This document shows positions 1 to 5,941 of a stretch of 13,631 bases of DNA, piece after piece (positions within the stretch are counted from its first letter, which is position 1; every line of letters begins with the position of its first letter). The stretch covers positions 1-13,631 of the forward strand of contig JABXJU010000114.1 of NCBI GenBank assembly GCA_013375405.1, given 5' to 3'. Source of the stretch: Candidatus Helarchaeota archaeon (GTDB lineage: Archaea > Asgardarchaeota > Lokiarchaeia > Helarchaeales > HEL-GB-A). The notes under the pieces are model-generated. The model worked only from the letters and a program-made list of their open reading frames with translations. It was not told the DNA's origin and ran no database searches. The position numbers and the translations under genes are program-made.

Positions 1-178
1 TACAAACATAATAACACGTATATAATCTTATTTTCCTATTGAGGGTAATGACGCTACGCCCTCCATCATTATAGAGGTATTCAACACGTGATCCACAGTG
101 AGCACAAACTTTTGGTTCATTATTACTCCATCTAATATACAAGAGCTCTAGGCTTTCTTTTTCAGTTTTAGTCGACAT
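1..178 (-). CDS. Zinc-ribbon protein, N-terminal fragment (possible transposase), cut by window edge
   Basis: The frame opens at an ATG at 178 and stays open for 59 codons to the window edge, so the C-terminal part is missing. Visible are Cys25-x2-Cys28 and Cys55-x3-Cys59, with 26 residues between, separated by a strand-rich stretch (VEYLYNDGG). This spacing suits a zinc-ribbon or zinc-binding N-terminal domain. Such domains precede the HTH and catalytic core in several archaeal transposase families, which is why a transposase is suggested, but no catalytic residue is in view. A TATA-like ATTTAAAT lies about 28 nt upstream of the ATG, which would place the transcript start at or next to the ATG; a weak GTGAG also sits 11 nt upstream. 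It could equally be another zinc-ribbon protein, such as a regulator. Confidence 0.5.
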   Translation of the reverse strand, partial: MSTKTEKESLELLYIRWSNNEPKVCAHCGSRVEYLYNDGGRSVITLNRKIRLYTCYYVC

Positions 179-199
179 TAAAAAATACTCACGTTTAAT

Positions 200-210
200 G
201 GGATTTAAAT
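200..210 (-). promoter_or_regulatory. TATA-like box for the gene starting at 178
   Basis: An AT-only stretch (ATTTAAAT) is centred about 28 nt upstream of the ATG at 178. That is the spacing expected for an archaeal TATA box feeding a leaderless or very short-leader mRNA. Assigned by position and composition only. Confidence 0.35.
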
Positions 211-222
211 GTTTTCATGCCC

Positions 223-477
223 CTATTTTTGTCGGAAAAGATTACTTTTGCAGATCATGTTTTTTTTGGTACTTTTTATATATTTTTCTGTCTTCTTAAT
301 TTCCTTATTAGTCTTGTATTTTACACCTTCCTTCAATTCTTCAATGCGCTGCGAAGGATTCAAGCCTAATATCGTGCAATCTGGGGATTTGATGTTCAGT
401 TGTTTTTCAACTGCTTTAATTACCTTTTCCGCAATCTTCTCTTGATTTTTAGTTAAATAATTCTCTTCAAATTGCAT
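223..477 (-). CDS. Small lysine-rich hypothetical protein (84 aa)
   Basis: No family recognised. The predicted protein is hydrophilic and lysine/glutamate-rich, with an N-terminal helix-like half (KIAEKVIKAVEKQL) and a strongly basic C-terminal tail. It has no membrane segment or signal peptide, and its two cysteines (in SPDC and MICK) do not form a metal-binding pair. The case for a real gene is its upstream signals: a TAGGGGG Shine-Dalgarno-like motif about 6 nt before the ATG, and a TATAAAT box about 50 nt upstream, which fits a leader of roughly 23 nt. It lies 44 nt upstream of, and on the same strand as, the zinc-ribbon gene at the left edge, so it may be an accessory gene of the same element. 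Low-complexity lysine content leaves room for a spurious ORF. Confidence 0.5.
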   Translation of the reverse strand: MQFEENYLTKNQEKIAEKVIKAVEKQLNIKSPDCTILGLNPSQRIEELKEGVKYKTNKEIKKTEKYIKSTKKNMICKSNLFRQK

Positions 478-521
478 TTTTTACCCCCTATCTACTTTGA
501 CATTCTTTATTCAATTTCATC

Positions 522-531
522 AATTTATACT
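522..531 (-). promoter_or_regulatory. TATA box upstream of the small ORF
   Basis: GTATAAATTG on the minus strand has an A-rich flank (GTAAAA) upstream that could act as a BRE. A start about 25 nt downstream would give a short leader carrying the GGGGG Shine-Dalgarno-like motif before the ATG at 477. Confidence 0.4.
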
Positions 532-605
532 TTTACTATATCTCACTACAATTCTAAGAAAATTAGTTAATATCGCATTGCACTTTTGAGAGAAAATAAT
601 TATTA

Positions 606-629
606 TCAGAAGGTAATTTGACCTTCAGA
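606..629 (-). terminator. Hairpin after the 263-aa hypothetical gene
   Basis: The arms at 606-614 and 621-629 are complementary at 8 of 9 positions (core GAAGGT/ACCTTC, one mismatch) around a 6-nt loop. The hairpin lies 30 nt past the stop at 659 and is followed on the minus strand by an AT-rich stretch ending in TTTTC. It could be a 3'-end structure or a protein-binding palindrome. The gap 478-658 holds nothing else convincing apart from the small ORF's promoter. Confidence 0.35.
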
Positions 630-658
630 CCGAGAAAATCTCCTCTCCAAATCAGACA

Positions 659-1450
659 CTAATGAGATTTTAGATAGGAATATGAAAACATTTGCCCAAC
701 AATTTTTGGCATTTTAATTTCGGGATAGGTGATTGAAATGAATCGTAAGCAGTGATTTATTAGAAATATTCCCAAGGAATCCCTCACATAATTATTTATT
801 TTTATAACTTTTTCTCCTTCATATCGAATATCCAAGCGTCTATTTCCTACATCATACACAAGGATTATATTGAATCCTTGAAAGAATGTCTTTGACAACT
901 CCCATGATTTATCTTTCTGCGCAACTTTACCTCCAATAAAAGATGCTAGATCTTCTAAATGTTCGGATTTTAGATGTACGAAGGGATCAGCTCTTTGTTT
1001 AATTGACTGTTTTAACAGATCCGACTTCTCAGGGGATAAGGGATAGACTTCACGTGCATCATTTAGAATATCCTCCAAGTAATCTAAAGAAGCCTCCAGT
1101 AAGCCAATTAGATCTTCCGTGGGTACCCAAGCAACCCAGTCGCCTGAAAAAAGGAATTTGGCCTCGGCACCCCCAAAAGCTTCATCTTCGTAATTCGTGT
1201 ATAAAAGATGACTCCTAACCTCAGGAAAAAATTCAAAAGTTAGAGTATAGTCTTCATCAAAGCCAAGGTTTTCAAGATTTCCCAGTAATTCCACTTCAAT
1301 AATTATCTTAATCCGTCGTTTTTTTTCTTTTACAAAAAGGCCAACCTTTCTCTTTCCGATTTCGTGCAATTCTCGGGCGTGGGGCGATTTAATTCCAGTG
1401 AAGCCATCAATTTCTTGGGCAGTTTTATACTTTTTTTTATTTTGACTCAT
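659..1450 (-). CDS. Hypothetical soluble protein, 263 aa, two-part architecture
   Basis: I do not recognise this family. The N-terminal 45 residues are lysine-rich (KEKKRRIK near 41-48) and run into beta-rich sequence (49-110) containing FEFFPEVRSHLL and GDWVAWVPTEDL. A predicted amphipathic helix at 111-132 follows, then a second part (155-245) in which strands (NIILVYDV, RLDIRYEGEKVIKI) lead into a helix (LGIFLINHCLRFI). There is no signal peptide or membrane helix, and no catalytic signature is visible, so it is probably cytoplasmic. The start is supported by GGTGA six nt before the ATG. Its length, balanced composition and the RBS argue for a real gene. It is separated from the next upstream gene by about 136 nt and is probably transcribed alone. 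Confidence 0.8.
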   Translation of the reverse strand: MSQNKKKYKTAQEIDGFTGIKSPHARELHEIGKRKVGLFVKEKKRRIKIIIEVELLGNLENLGFDEDYTLTFEFFPEVRSHLLYTNYEDEAFGGAEAKFLFSGDWVAWVPTEDLIGLLEASLDYLEDILNDAREVYPLSPEKSDLLKQSIKQRADPFVHLKSEHLEDLASFIGGKVAQKDKSWELSKTFFQGFNIILVYDVGNRRLDIRYEGEKVIKINNYVRDSLGIFLINHCLRFISITYPEIKMPKIVGQMFSYSYLKSH

Positions 1451-1548
1451 TTCTAATCACCAAATCCAGTCTTGACCCAAAAAATACATTTACGGCAAGA
1501 CTAACATTAAATTAGAGCTCACTTTTTTCCCTTTTTTCAATATATAGA

Positions 1549-1562
1549 AAATAGAAAAAAGG
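1549..1562 (-). terminator. Oligo-T tract after the transthyretin-like gene
   Basis: Minus-strand CCTTTTTTCTATTTTC begins about 25 nt past the stop at 1587. Archaeal RNA polymerase commonly terminates at such T tracts without needing a hairpin. Confidence 0.4.
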
Positions 1563-1586
1563 AATATTTCTAGTTTTTAACTTAAT

Positions 1587-1967
1587 TCATTCAAGCTGCT
1601 CTTTGAAGCGCTCCATGAACTCCTCATAACTAATATCTGGTTCTTGTTTTAAGAGGTCCCTAGAAATTTGTATATCAAATCGCTCTTCTTTTCCAGCATT
1701 CACTCTCACTGCTGCTTCCGAAGTATAAATTATTGCGCCCTTCTGATTTGAAATTACAAGAAAGATATCGGGTTTTTCATCTATCCCCCATTCATCGAAG
1801 GCCTCTTCTGTGTATTCAATTAGAAATTTACCTTTTTCATCGGTTCTTGCTGTTCCAAGTAGTTCATCCAAGTTACTTAGGTCTTTGTCCCACCCTTTCA
1901 CCTGCAAGTCTGGAATTCCTTTGCCCGTCTCTTTCTCAGTAACTTTCCCAGTAATTCGGTATGACAT
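1587..1967 (-). CDS. Free-standing transthyretin/CarboxypepD-regulatory-like domain protein
   Basis: A 126-residue protein that is almost entirely one beta-sandwich domain. The start ITGKVTEKETGKGIPDLQV is the typical first hairpin of CarboxypepD_reg/transthyretin-like folds. It is followed by WDKDLSNLDELLGTARTD (26-43), EKGKFLIEY (44-52) and KPDIFLVI (65-72), matching the common pattern D-D/E-LLG-x-TD-x-x-G-x-F, then a PD-I/L-y strand. An acidic tail (105-126) follows. Such domains usually occur as repeats or appendages of larger secreted or toxin proteins; here it stands alone, with no signal peptide, so a cytoplasmic binding or scaffold role is possible but unproven. No SD precedes the ATG. 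A TATTAA-type box centred about 28 nt upstream suggests leaderless transcription. Confidence 0.7.
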   Translation of the reverse strand: MSYRITGKVTEKETGKGIPDLQVKGWDKDLSNLDELLGTARTDEKGKFLIEYTEEAFDEWGIDEKPDIFLVISNQKGAIIYTSEAAVRVNAGKEERFDIQISRDLLKQEPDISYEEFMERFKEQLE

Positions 1968-1990
1968 TTTTAATTCTATTTCAAAAAAGT

Positions 1991-1999
1991 TTAATAAAT
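1991..1999 (-). promoter_or_regulatory. TATA box for the transthyretin-like gene
   Basis: TTTATTAA on the minus strand is centred about 28 nt upstream of the ATG at 1967. With no SD between the box and the ATG, a leaderless mRNA is the simplest reading. Confidence 0.45.
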
Positions 2000-2055
2000 C
2001 TTTATGATTTGATTTTAAAAATTTTGATAATAACCAAGATGATTAGAATTAATCG

Positions 2056-2063
2056 AAAAAAAA
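2056..2063 (-). terminator. Oligo-T terminator after the kinase gene
   Basis: Eight consecutive T on the minus strand start 11 nt after the TAA at 2074. This separates the kinase transcript from the promoter of the next gene. Confidence 0.5.
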
Positions 2064-2073
2064 GAGAACTATT

Positions 2074-3468
2074 TTATTTTTTTTCTTTATTAAGTTCGAA
2101 CTGTTGATGAAGGATTTGAATTCCCTTGCTAAGATCTTCTTTGTTGATGAGCAATGTGAGATTTAAACCATCACTCGCTTGTGAAAGTGCAAGAATTTCG
2201 ATGTTACTTCTGTCAAGTGCATCGAAAATTTTTACGAGGTTTTTTGGATCATTTACGCCACTCCCAATAACTGAGATCATACCTACATAATCTACCCGAA
2301 TCTCAAACCATTCCTTAAAAAAATCTGACTCGGTAAGCACCTGTTTTGCAGTTTCTCCATCACGTGTATTTACTACAAACATGGTATTAATTTCAGAGGA
2401 AGTTTGACTAATCATACTGATATTAATCTCATTTTCCCCCATTACATTGAAGATTTGTGCTAATACACCTGGAATTTCGACCGTACTTTCACTGATAGCA
2501 GAAACCATGGCGACTTCTTCGTGGTAGGTAATTCCAATGATTTTATTACTGTAAACAGAATCTTTTTGAATTGTTGTATAATTGGAACTCGAAAGATTAG
2601 TGGCGTTTCGAACTTCAAGTGGGATCTCTCGATTTTGGATTGGTTGAATACATTTTGGGTGGATCGCTTTGGTTCCAATTGCAATCTCCTTTGCTTCCGC
2701 ATAGGATAATTGTTTTATGGTGCGAGCTGACGGTATAATTTGGGGATTAGCATTGAGGATCCCATCTGTATCTTTCCATAAAATTACCTTTGTTTCATTA
2801 TTCTCATCTTTGAGACAATAGGAGATTAAAGCAGCCGTAAATTCAGTACCCCCTGCCCCTAACGTGGTTAAATGCCCTTCCTTATTTCGTCCAATAAAGC
2901 CGGTACATACCGGTAAATGGTTTAATTTTAAGAGAGGCATGAAGAGCGCGCGAACTTTGCGAATTGATATATTCATAATGGGTAAAGCATTATTATACCG
3001 GCTGTCCGTGATAAGGAATCGGTCACCTAAAAGGTATTCGGACTCAATTTTATTGGCGAGTAAGAATTGATTAAGAATATATCCAGATAAAATTTCTCCG
3101 AACGACAGTACAACATCTAATTTATTGTCAGAGAGCCCATATTCTTCGATATCTTCCAAAACTTCTTCTAAATGGGTAAATTTATCAGAAAGGAATTGTT
3201 GAACTTTAGTATTATACGGCTCATCCATCAGAGAATTGATAATATCCAAGTGTTGTCGTTTTATTAGGTTAATATCATGCACATACGAACTACACGTATT
3301 TGCCTTATTTGCACAATCCTCAAGTAAATCTAAAATGCTAGGCAATGCAGAAACTACAGAAATAATTTTATCTTCTTTGTATTTTTGAAGGATCTCTAGT
3401 ATTTTCTGAAATGTGGCTGCCTCTCGAAAACAGGAGGACCCAAATTTCATGATGATTATCTGTTGCAT
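2074..3468 (-). CDS. Aspartokinase-family kinase with tandem ACT domains and altered active site
   Basis: Aspartate kinases phosphorylate the side-chain carboxylate of aspartate in the first step to lysine, threonine and methionine. From the proposed start (464 aa), an N-terminal amino-acid-kinase domain (about 1-300) carries KFGSSC (8-13), SFGE (122-125), GFIGRN (190-195), LGAGGTEFTA (203-212), WKDTDGI (231-237) and IHPKCIQP (269-276). Two ACT domains follow (about 315-460; SESTVEIPGVLAQIF begins the first), the usual allosteric arrangement. The family norm is KFGGTS, LGRGGSD and TDVDGI, so several substrate-site positions differ, including the arginine of GRGGSD, here alanine. The true substrate is therefore uncertain. 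The frame extends to an ATG at 3537, but that ATG is only about 9 nt from a TATA-like box and adds 23 residues foreign to the family. The ATG at 3468 (MQQIIIMKFG) fits family starts. No other lysine or threonine pathway gene is nearby. Confidence 0.82.
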   Translation of the reverse strand: MQQIIIMKFGSSCFREAATFQKILEILQKYKEDKIISVVSALPSILDLLEDCANKANTCSSYVHDINLIKRQHLDIINSLMDEPYNTKVQQFLSDKFTHLEEVLEDIEEYGLSDNKLDVVLSFGEILSGYILNQFLLANKIESEYLLGDRFLITDSRYNNALPIMNISIRKVRALFMPLLKLNHLPVCTGFIGRNKEGHLTTLGAGGTEFTAALISYCLKDENNETKVILWKDTDGILNANPQIIPSARTIKQLSYAEAKEIAIGTKAIHPKCIQPIQNREIPLEVRNATNLSSSNYTTIQKDSVYSNKIIGITYHEEVAMVSAISESTVEIPGVLAQIFNVMGENEINISMISQTSSEINTMFVVNTRDGETAKQVLTESDFFKEWFEIRVDYVGMISVIGSGVNDPKNLVKIFDALDRSNIEILALSQASDGLNLTLLINKEDLSKGIQILHQQFELNKEKK

Positions 3469-3541
3469 ATGATATATTAGGTGCTTACTCGTTAAAAAGG
3501 CATTGTTCAGGTTCTTTCTGCGATCCCACCTCAACATAAAC

Positions 3542-3550
3542 TATAAAAAG
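3542..3550 (-). promoter_or_regulatory. TATA box of the kinase gene, in a divergent promoter region
   Basis: CTTTTTATA on the minus strand would place transcription start near 3520. That leaves a leader of about 50 nt before the ATG at 3468 and excludes the ATG at 3537 as start. The region 3538-3621 is shared with the divergent dodecin gene. Confidence 0.4.
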
Positions 3551-3560
3551 AGCAACTTGG

Positions 3561-3572
3561 CATAAATAAAAA
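3561..3572 (+). promoter_or_regulatory. TATA box of the dodecin gene
   Basis: CATAAATAAAAA on the plus strand would put the start near 3592. The result is a leader of about 30 nt that contains the GAGAGGG Shine-Dalgarno before the ATG at 3622. Confidence 0.4.
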
Positions 3573-3621
3573 GTAACTCAATTATCTACAGCAAATAGTA
3601 GCATAAATGAGAGGGATTATA

Positions 3622-3834
3622 ATGCCTGAATCGTTATATAAAATAATAGAATTAGTCGGTTCAAGTGAGAAAAGCTGGGAAGATGCGGTAAAAAAACTCG
3701 TAAATGATACAGCGAAAACCCTTCGTGACCTGCGAATTGCAGAAGTCGTGAGGCTTGATGTAAAGATTGACGATCAAAAAATTGTTCTTTGGCGCGCTAG
3801 AGTCCGGCTTTCCTTCAAATATGAAGGTAAATAA
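3622..3834 (+). CDS. Dodecin family protein (70 aa) lacking the canonical flavin tryptophan
   Basis: Dodecins form hollow dodecamers that bind and store flavins. The 70-residue protein matches the family end to end: YKIIELVGSS (6-15), SWEDAV (18-23), KTLRDLRIAEV (32-42), VLWRARVRLSFKYE (55-68). Its strand-helix-strand-strand pattern and length are standard. At the position where most flavin-binding dodecins carry the stacking tryptophan (LxWxEV), this protein has Ile39. The glutamine often found in the final strand is Arg58, next to Trp57. Flavin binding may thus be altered or lost. The frame reaches an ATG at 3607, but GAGAGGG directly follows it and lies about 7 nt before the ATG at 3622, where family similarity begins, so 3622 is chosen. 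It is transcribed divergently from the kinase and ends in a T tract. Confidence 0.93.
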   Translation: MPESLYKIIELVGSSEKSWEDAVKKLVNDTAKTLRDLRIAEVVRLDVKIDDQKIVLWRARVRLSFKYEGK

Positions 3835-3844
3835 ATTACTTTCC

Positions 3845-3853
3845 TTTTTTTTT
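3845..3853 (+). terminator. Oligo-T terminator after dodecin
   Basis: Nine consecutive T start 11 nt after the dodecin stop. This is a typical archaeal intrinsic terminator and lies between two convergent genes. No comparable T tract was seen on the minus strand for the converging operon. Confidence 0.55.
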
Positions 3854-3903
3854 CCTATCTGATAGAATTTGTTACATCTTTACCCGAATAATAATCTAAT
3901 TTC

Positions 3904-4695
3904 TTAGGATTGTAGTGCATTTAATATTCTTTTAACATCTTCAACATATCCAATTGTGACCACTTTAAAAGCTTCAGCAAATTTATAATCTTTAATTTTA
4001 CCGGCTTCCTCCATCATACCTCGAACAAAAATATCAACTAACGATTTATTATCAACTTGTTCTATAAGAGAGTAATCAATGGCTTCTGCTTCTAATTGGC
4101 CAAAAATTTCTTCTTTAAGCATTTGAACTTGAGATGCGTGTTTTATTATAGCCTTAACTTTCGTTCTGATTTCCTTATTGTTCAGGGAAATCCACGTATT
4201 TGGAGTTGGAGATCGAAAGAGCCAAATTTCGCTGACAAAATGCTTAGCCAATTTGAATTCAGGATGAAAGAGCGGATAATGGCTGAAATAACAGCTTTCA
4301 AAGGCTGCTAAAGCAACCTTGCGATGATCGCTATGCTGTTCATATTGATTCCAAGGATCGAATGTCATCACAATTCGGGGCTTGAGTTTGCGAATGTAAA
4401 AGATAAATTTCTCTCGTAGCTCTAAATGGGGAGTACGATCAAGGAATCCATCCTCATATCCTAGAAATATGATATCTTTCACACCTAGCACCCCAGCAGC
4501 AGCCCGAGCTTCCGCTTCTCTAGTCGATATGATCGTTTTTGGTTCGGCGTCAGGTTGCAAACTGCCACGTTGACCATTGGTTGTTATGAGAAAATATACT
4601 TCCTTACCTTCTTTACAGAATTTCGCAATTGTACCGCCCGCCATAAATTCCAGATCATCTGGATGTGCTGCGATTCCTAACACAATTTCCTTCAT
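3904..4695 (-). CDS. PIG-L/LmbE family N-deacetylase
   Basis: Zinc-dependent de-N-acetylase of the GlcNAc-PI deacetylase/LmbE family, whose members remove acetyl groups from N-acetylglucosaminyl substrates (MshB, BshB, PIG-L). The hallmark AHPDD is at residues 10-14, where His11 and Asp14 are zinc ligands and Asp13 is the expected catalytic base. FMAGGTIA (17-24) follows, then the TNGQRGS loop (39-45), the family-typical RxxEA-like TREAEARAAA (58-67) and HSDHR (121-125), which supplies the third zinc histidine. The length (263 aa) is ordinary. No signal peptide, so cytoplasmic. GGAG ten nt before the ATG supports the start. It is the last gene of the five-gene operon, 21 nt after its neighbour. 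The substrate cannot be named: a thiol-precursor role as with BshB is possible, but no partner glycosyltransferase or ligase is present. Confidence 0.9.
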   Translation of the reverse strand: MKEIVLGIAAHPDDLEFMAGGTIAKFCKEGKEVYFLITTNGQRGSLQPDAEPKTIISTREAEARAAAGVLGVKDIIFLGYEDGFLDRTPHLELREKFIFYIRKLKPRIVMTFDPWNQYEQHSDHRKVALAAFESCYFSHYPLFHPEFKLAKHFVSEIWLFRSPTPNTWISLNNKEIRTKVKAIIKHASQVQMLKEEIFGQLEAEAIDYSLIEQVDNKSLVDIFVRGMMEEAGKIKDYKFAEAFKVVTIGYVEDVKRILNALQS

Positions 4696-4716
4696 AATTG
4701 ATTTTCTCCATTTCAG

Positions 4717-5298
4717 TTAGTCAGACTTTCTATACAAACGAATGATTGGTACCATATTAATAAGTTGAGAAAAATCGGTGGTTTCAGGGTCATCTCTTTT
4801 AGGATCCCAGCCAAAGAGCATTTTAGCGGAAGATTTGTGTTCAGTGACATACCATTTATATATTTCTTCTTTTTCTGAGGAATTTTCAACGAATTCAGCA
4901 GTTATGGGGTACCAATGAAACCCATGACGAACGCTTATTTCATCAGGATTAGCTTTTATATTTTTTAGCCAGTCAGCTTCCTCGCCTCGTCCAGAAAAGA
5001 TATGAATGACATCATTAATCCGATGATATTCTAATGGAGTCCTTCGTCTTTTACCAGTTTTTCTTCCTTTTGTTTTTAAAATGAGAAAAATTCTTCCAAA
5101 ACCAATCAAAGGTAGTAAACCAATCCGATACAATGGAAGTATCAAATATTTGTTGAGTCGTTTATATTTCTTGATTGCCTTTTTACGTTTTTCTTCATCA
5201 GAATCCCGTAATTTATAAAGAGCGGAGCCAGGCCGGGGTAAATCGTCTTGAGTCTCCTGATTCGATTCTTCAGAAACCATACTATCCCACTTTCTCAT
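4717..5298 (-). CDS. F420/deazaflavin-dependent nitroreductase (DDN) family protein
   Basis: Belongs to the split beta-barrel DDN family, whose characterised members use reduced F420 (or bind flavin/heme) to reduce quinones and nitro compounds at the membrane. Residues 67-91 carry the core: FGRIFLILKTKGRKTGK followed by RRTPLEY. This is close to the family pattern L-x-T-x-GRKTG-x-x-R-x-x-PL-x-Y. HIFSGRG (99-105) and DWLKNIKANP (109-118) follow in the expected order. The first 40 residues are charged and probably flexible; hydrophobic residues 51-66 may touch the membrane. Two starts are possible, ATG 5298 (no SD) or ATG 5280 (Met7, preceded by GTGGGA). The longer form is listed. It sits 25 nt after the DUF998-like gene and 21 nt before the deacetylase. 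The cofactor is inferred from the family. Confidence 0.82.
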   Translation of the reverse strand: MRKWDSMVSEESNQETQDDLPRPGSALYKLRDSDEEKRKKAIKKYKRLNKYLILPLYRIGLLPLIGFGRIFLILKTKGRKTGKRRRTPLEYHRINDVIHIFSGRGEEADWLKNIKANPDEISVRHGFHWYPITAEFVENSSEKEEIYKWYVTEHKSSAKMLFGWDPKRDDPETTDFSQLINMVPIIRLYRKSD

Positions 5299-5323
5299 TT
5301 ATGAGTTTCTATTATCAATTTCA

Positions 5324-5938
5324 TTAAAAAGCAATTAAAAGATTTATATAAATCCCACCAAGCCACACTTGTAAAATAATAAATTGGATCCATTCCCAGA
5401 AATTGAGGTTATAAAGTAATTTAGTGATCCGCTTATTAGGGATATAGGTTCGTATATTTTTTATGCCAGCAATGGCAAGAAAGATAGAAGTAATGAGGGA
5501 AATGATTGTAATTGCAGTAATAATATTACTTAGACTGGAAAGAAAAATCGGATAGAGGAGTACCATATTAGCTGTTATTAATCCACCCATTCCTAATGTA
5601 GCAGCGATTAAATGTCCGATTTGTCGCTCCTCGTGAAAAATTCCTACTAAAAATATTCCGACGGGACTGCAAAAAAAAGCGCCAATTCCTATGGAAGTCA
5701 TCCAATGGGGCGGAAGGACTTGAAGCAGATAATAAGGGAGAGGCGAAAGAATAACTCCCATAATTGAAATGGTGGGATTAAAGATTTTGGCACTTTTATA
5801 CATTGGATTACCTAAACCACTTATGGTCCGTGAAAAAATAGAATAATCCGGGTAGAGTCGCGTGCAATAAACAATTAAGCTACTTTCAAGAATGAAAGTT
5901 AATCCGAATAAGATCGCATACCAGAGGGGTAAGACCAT
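5324..5938 (-). CDS. DUF998-like six-helix membrane protein
   Basis: A polytopic membrane protein of 204 residues with hydrophobic segments near 5-25, 53-73, 82-101, 108-130, 138-158 and 180-202. The stretch YPDYSIFSRTISGLGNP (29-45) followed by KIFNP (51-55) resembles the first loop of the DUF998 family (yp.ys...tiS.LG, then a helix with N). GIFHEERQIGHLIAA (99-113) matches its second conserved loop with an invariant His. The function of DUF998 is not established. The ATG lies 3 nt after the stop of the GHKL gene, and AGGT within the end of that gene provides an RBS, so the two are almost certainly co-transcribed and possibly translationally coupled. Confidence 0.75.
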   Translation of the reverse strand: MVLPLWYAILFGLTFILESSLIVYCTRLYPDYSIFSRTISGLGNPMYKSAKIFNPTISIMGVILSPLPYYLLQVLPPHWMTSIGIGAFFCSPVGIFLVGIFHEERQIGHLIAATLGMGGLITANMVLLYPIFLSSLSNIITAITIISLITSIFLAIAGIKNIRTYIPNKRITKLLYNLNFWEWIQFIILQVWLGGIYINLLIAF

Positions 5939-5941
5939 AAT

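Noticed and set aside
209..445. Plus-strand hydrophobic 78-codon frame
   Set aside because: It is antisense to the small lysine-rich ORF. Its Phe/Leu/Ile-rich sequence is what antisense of lysine/glutamate codons gives, and it has no SD, whereas the minus-strand frame has a TATA box and SD.
2041..2054. Palindrome GATTA-GAAT-TAATC near the kinase terminator
   Set aside because: Arms of only five AT-rich base pairs, easily due to chance at this base composition.
3448..3530. ATGATGA resembling a C box of an archaeal C/D-box guide RNA
   Set aside because: No CTGA D box lies within a suitable distance and the sequence codes for the kinase N-terminus on the other strand.
3469..3537. N-terminal extension of 23 residues on the kinase
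   Set aside because: The ATG at 3537 lies only about 9 nt from a TATA-like box, before the predicted transcript start, and the extension does not resemble the family.
3607..3621. Upstream ATG for dodecin
   Set aside because: The extra codons contain the Shine-Dalgarno GAGAGGG for the ATG at 3622, where family similarity begins.
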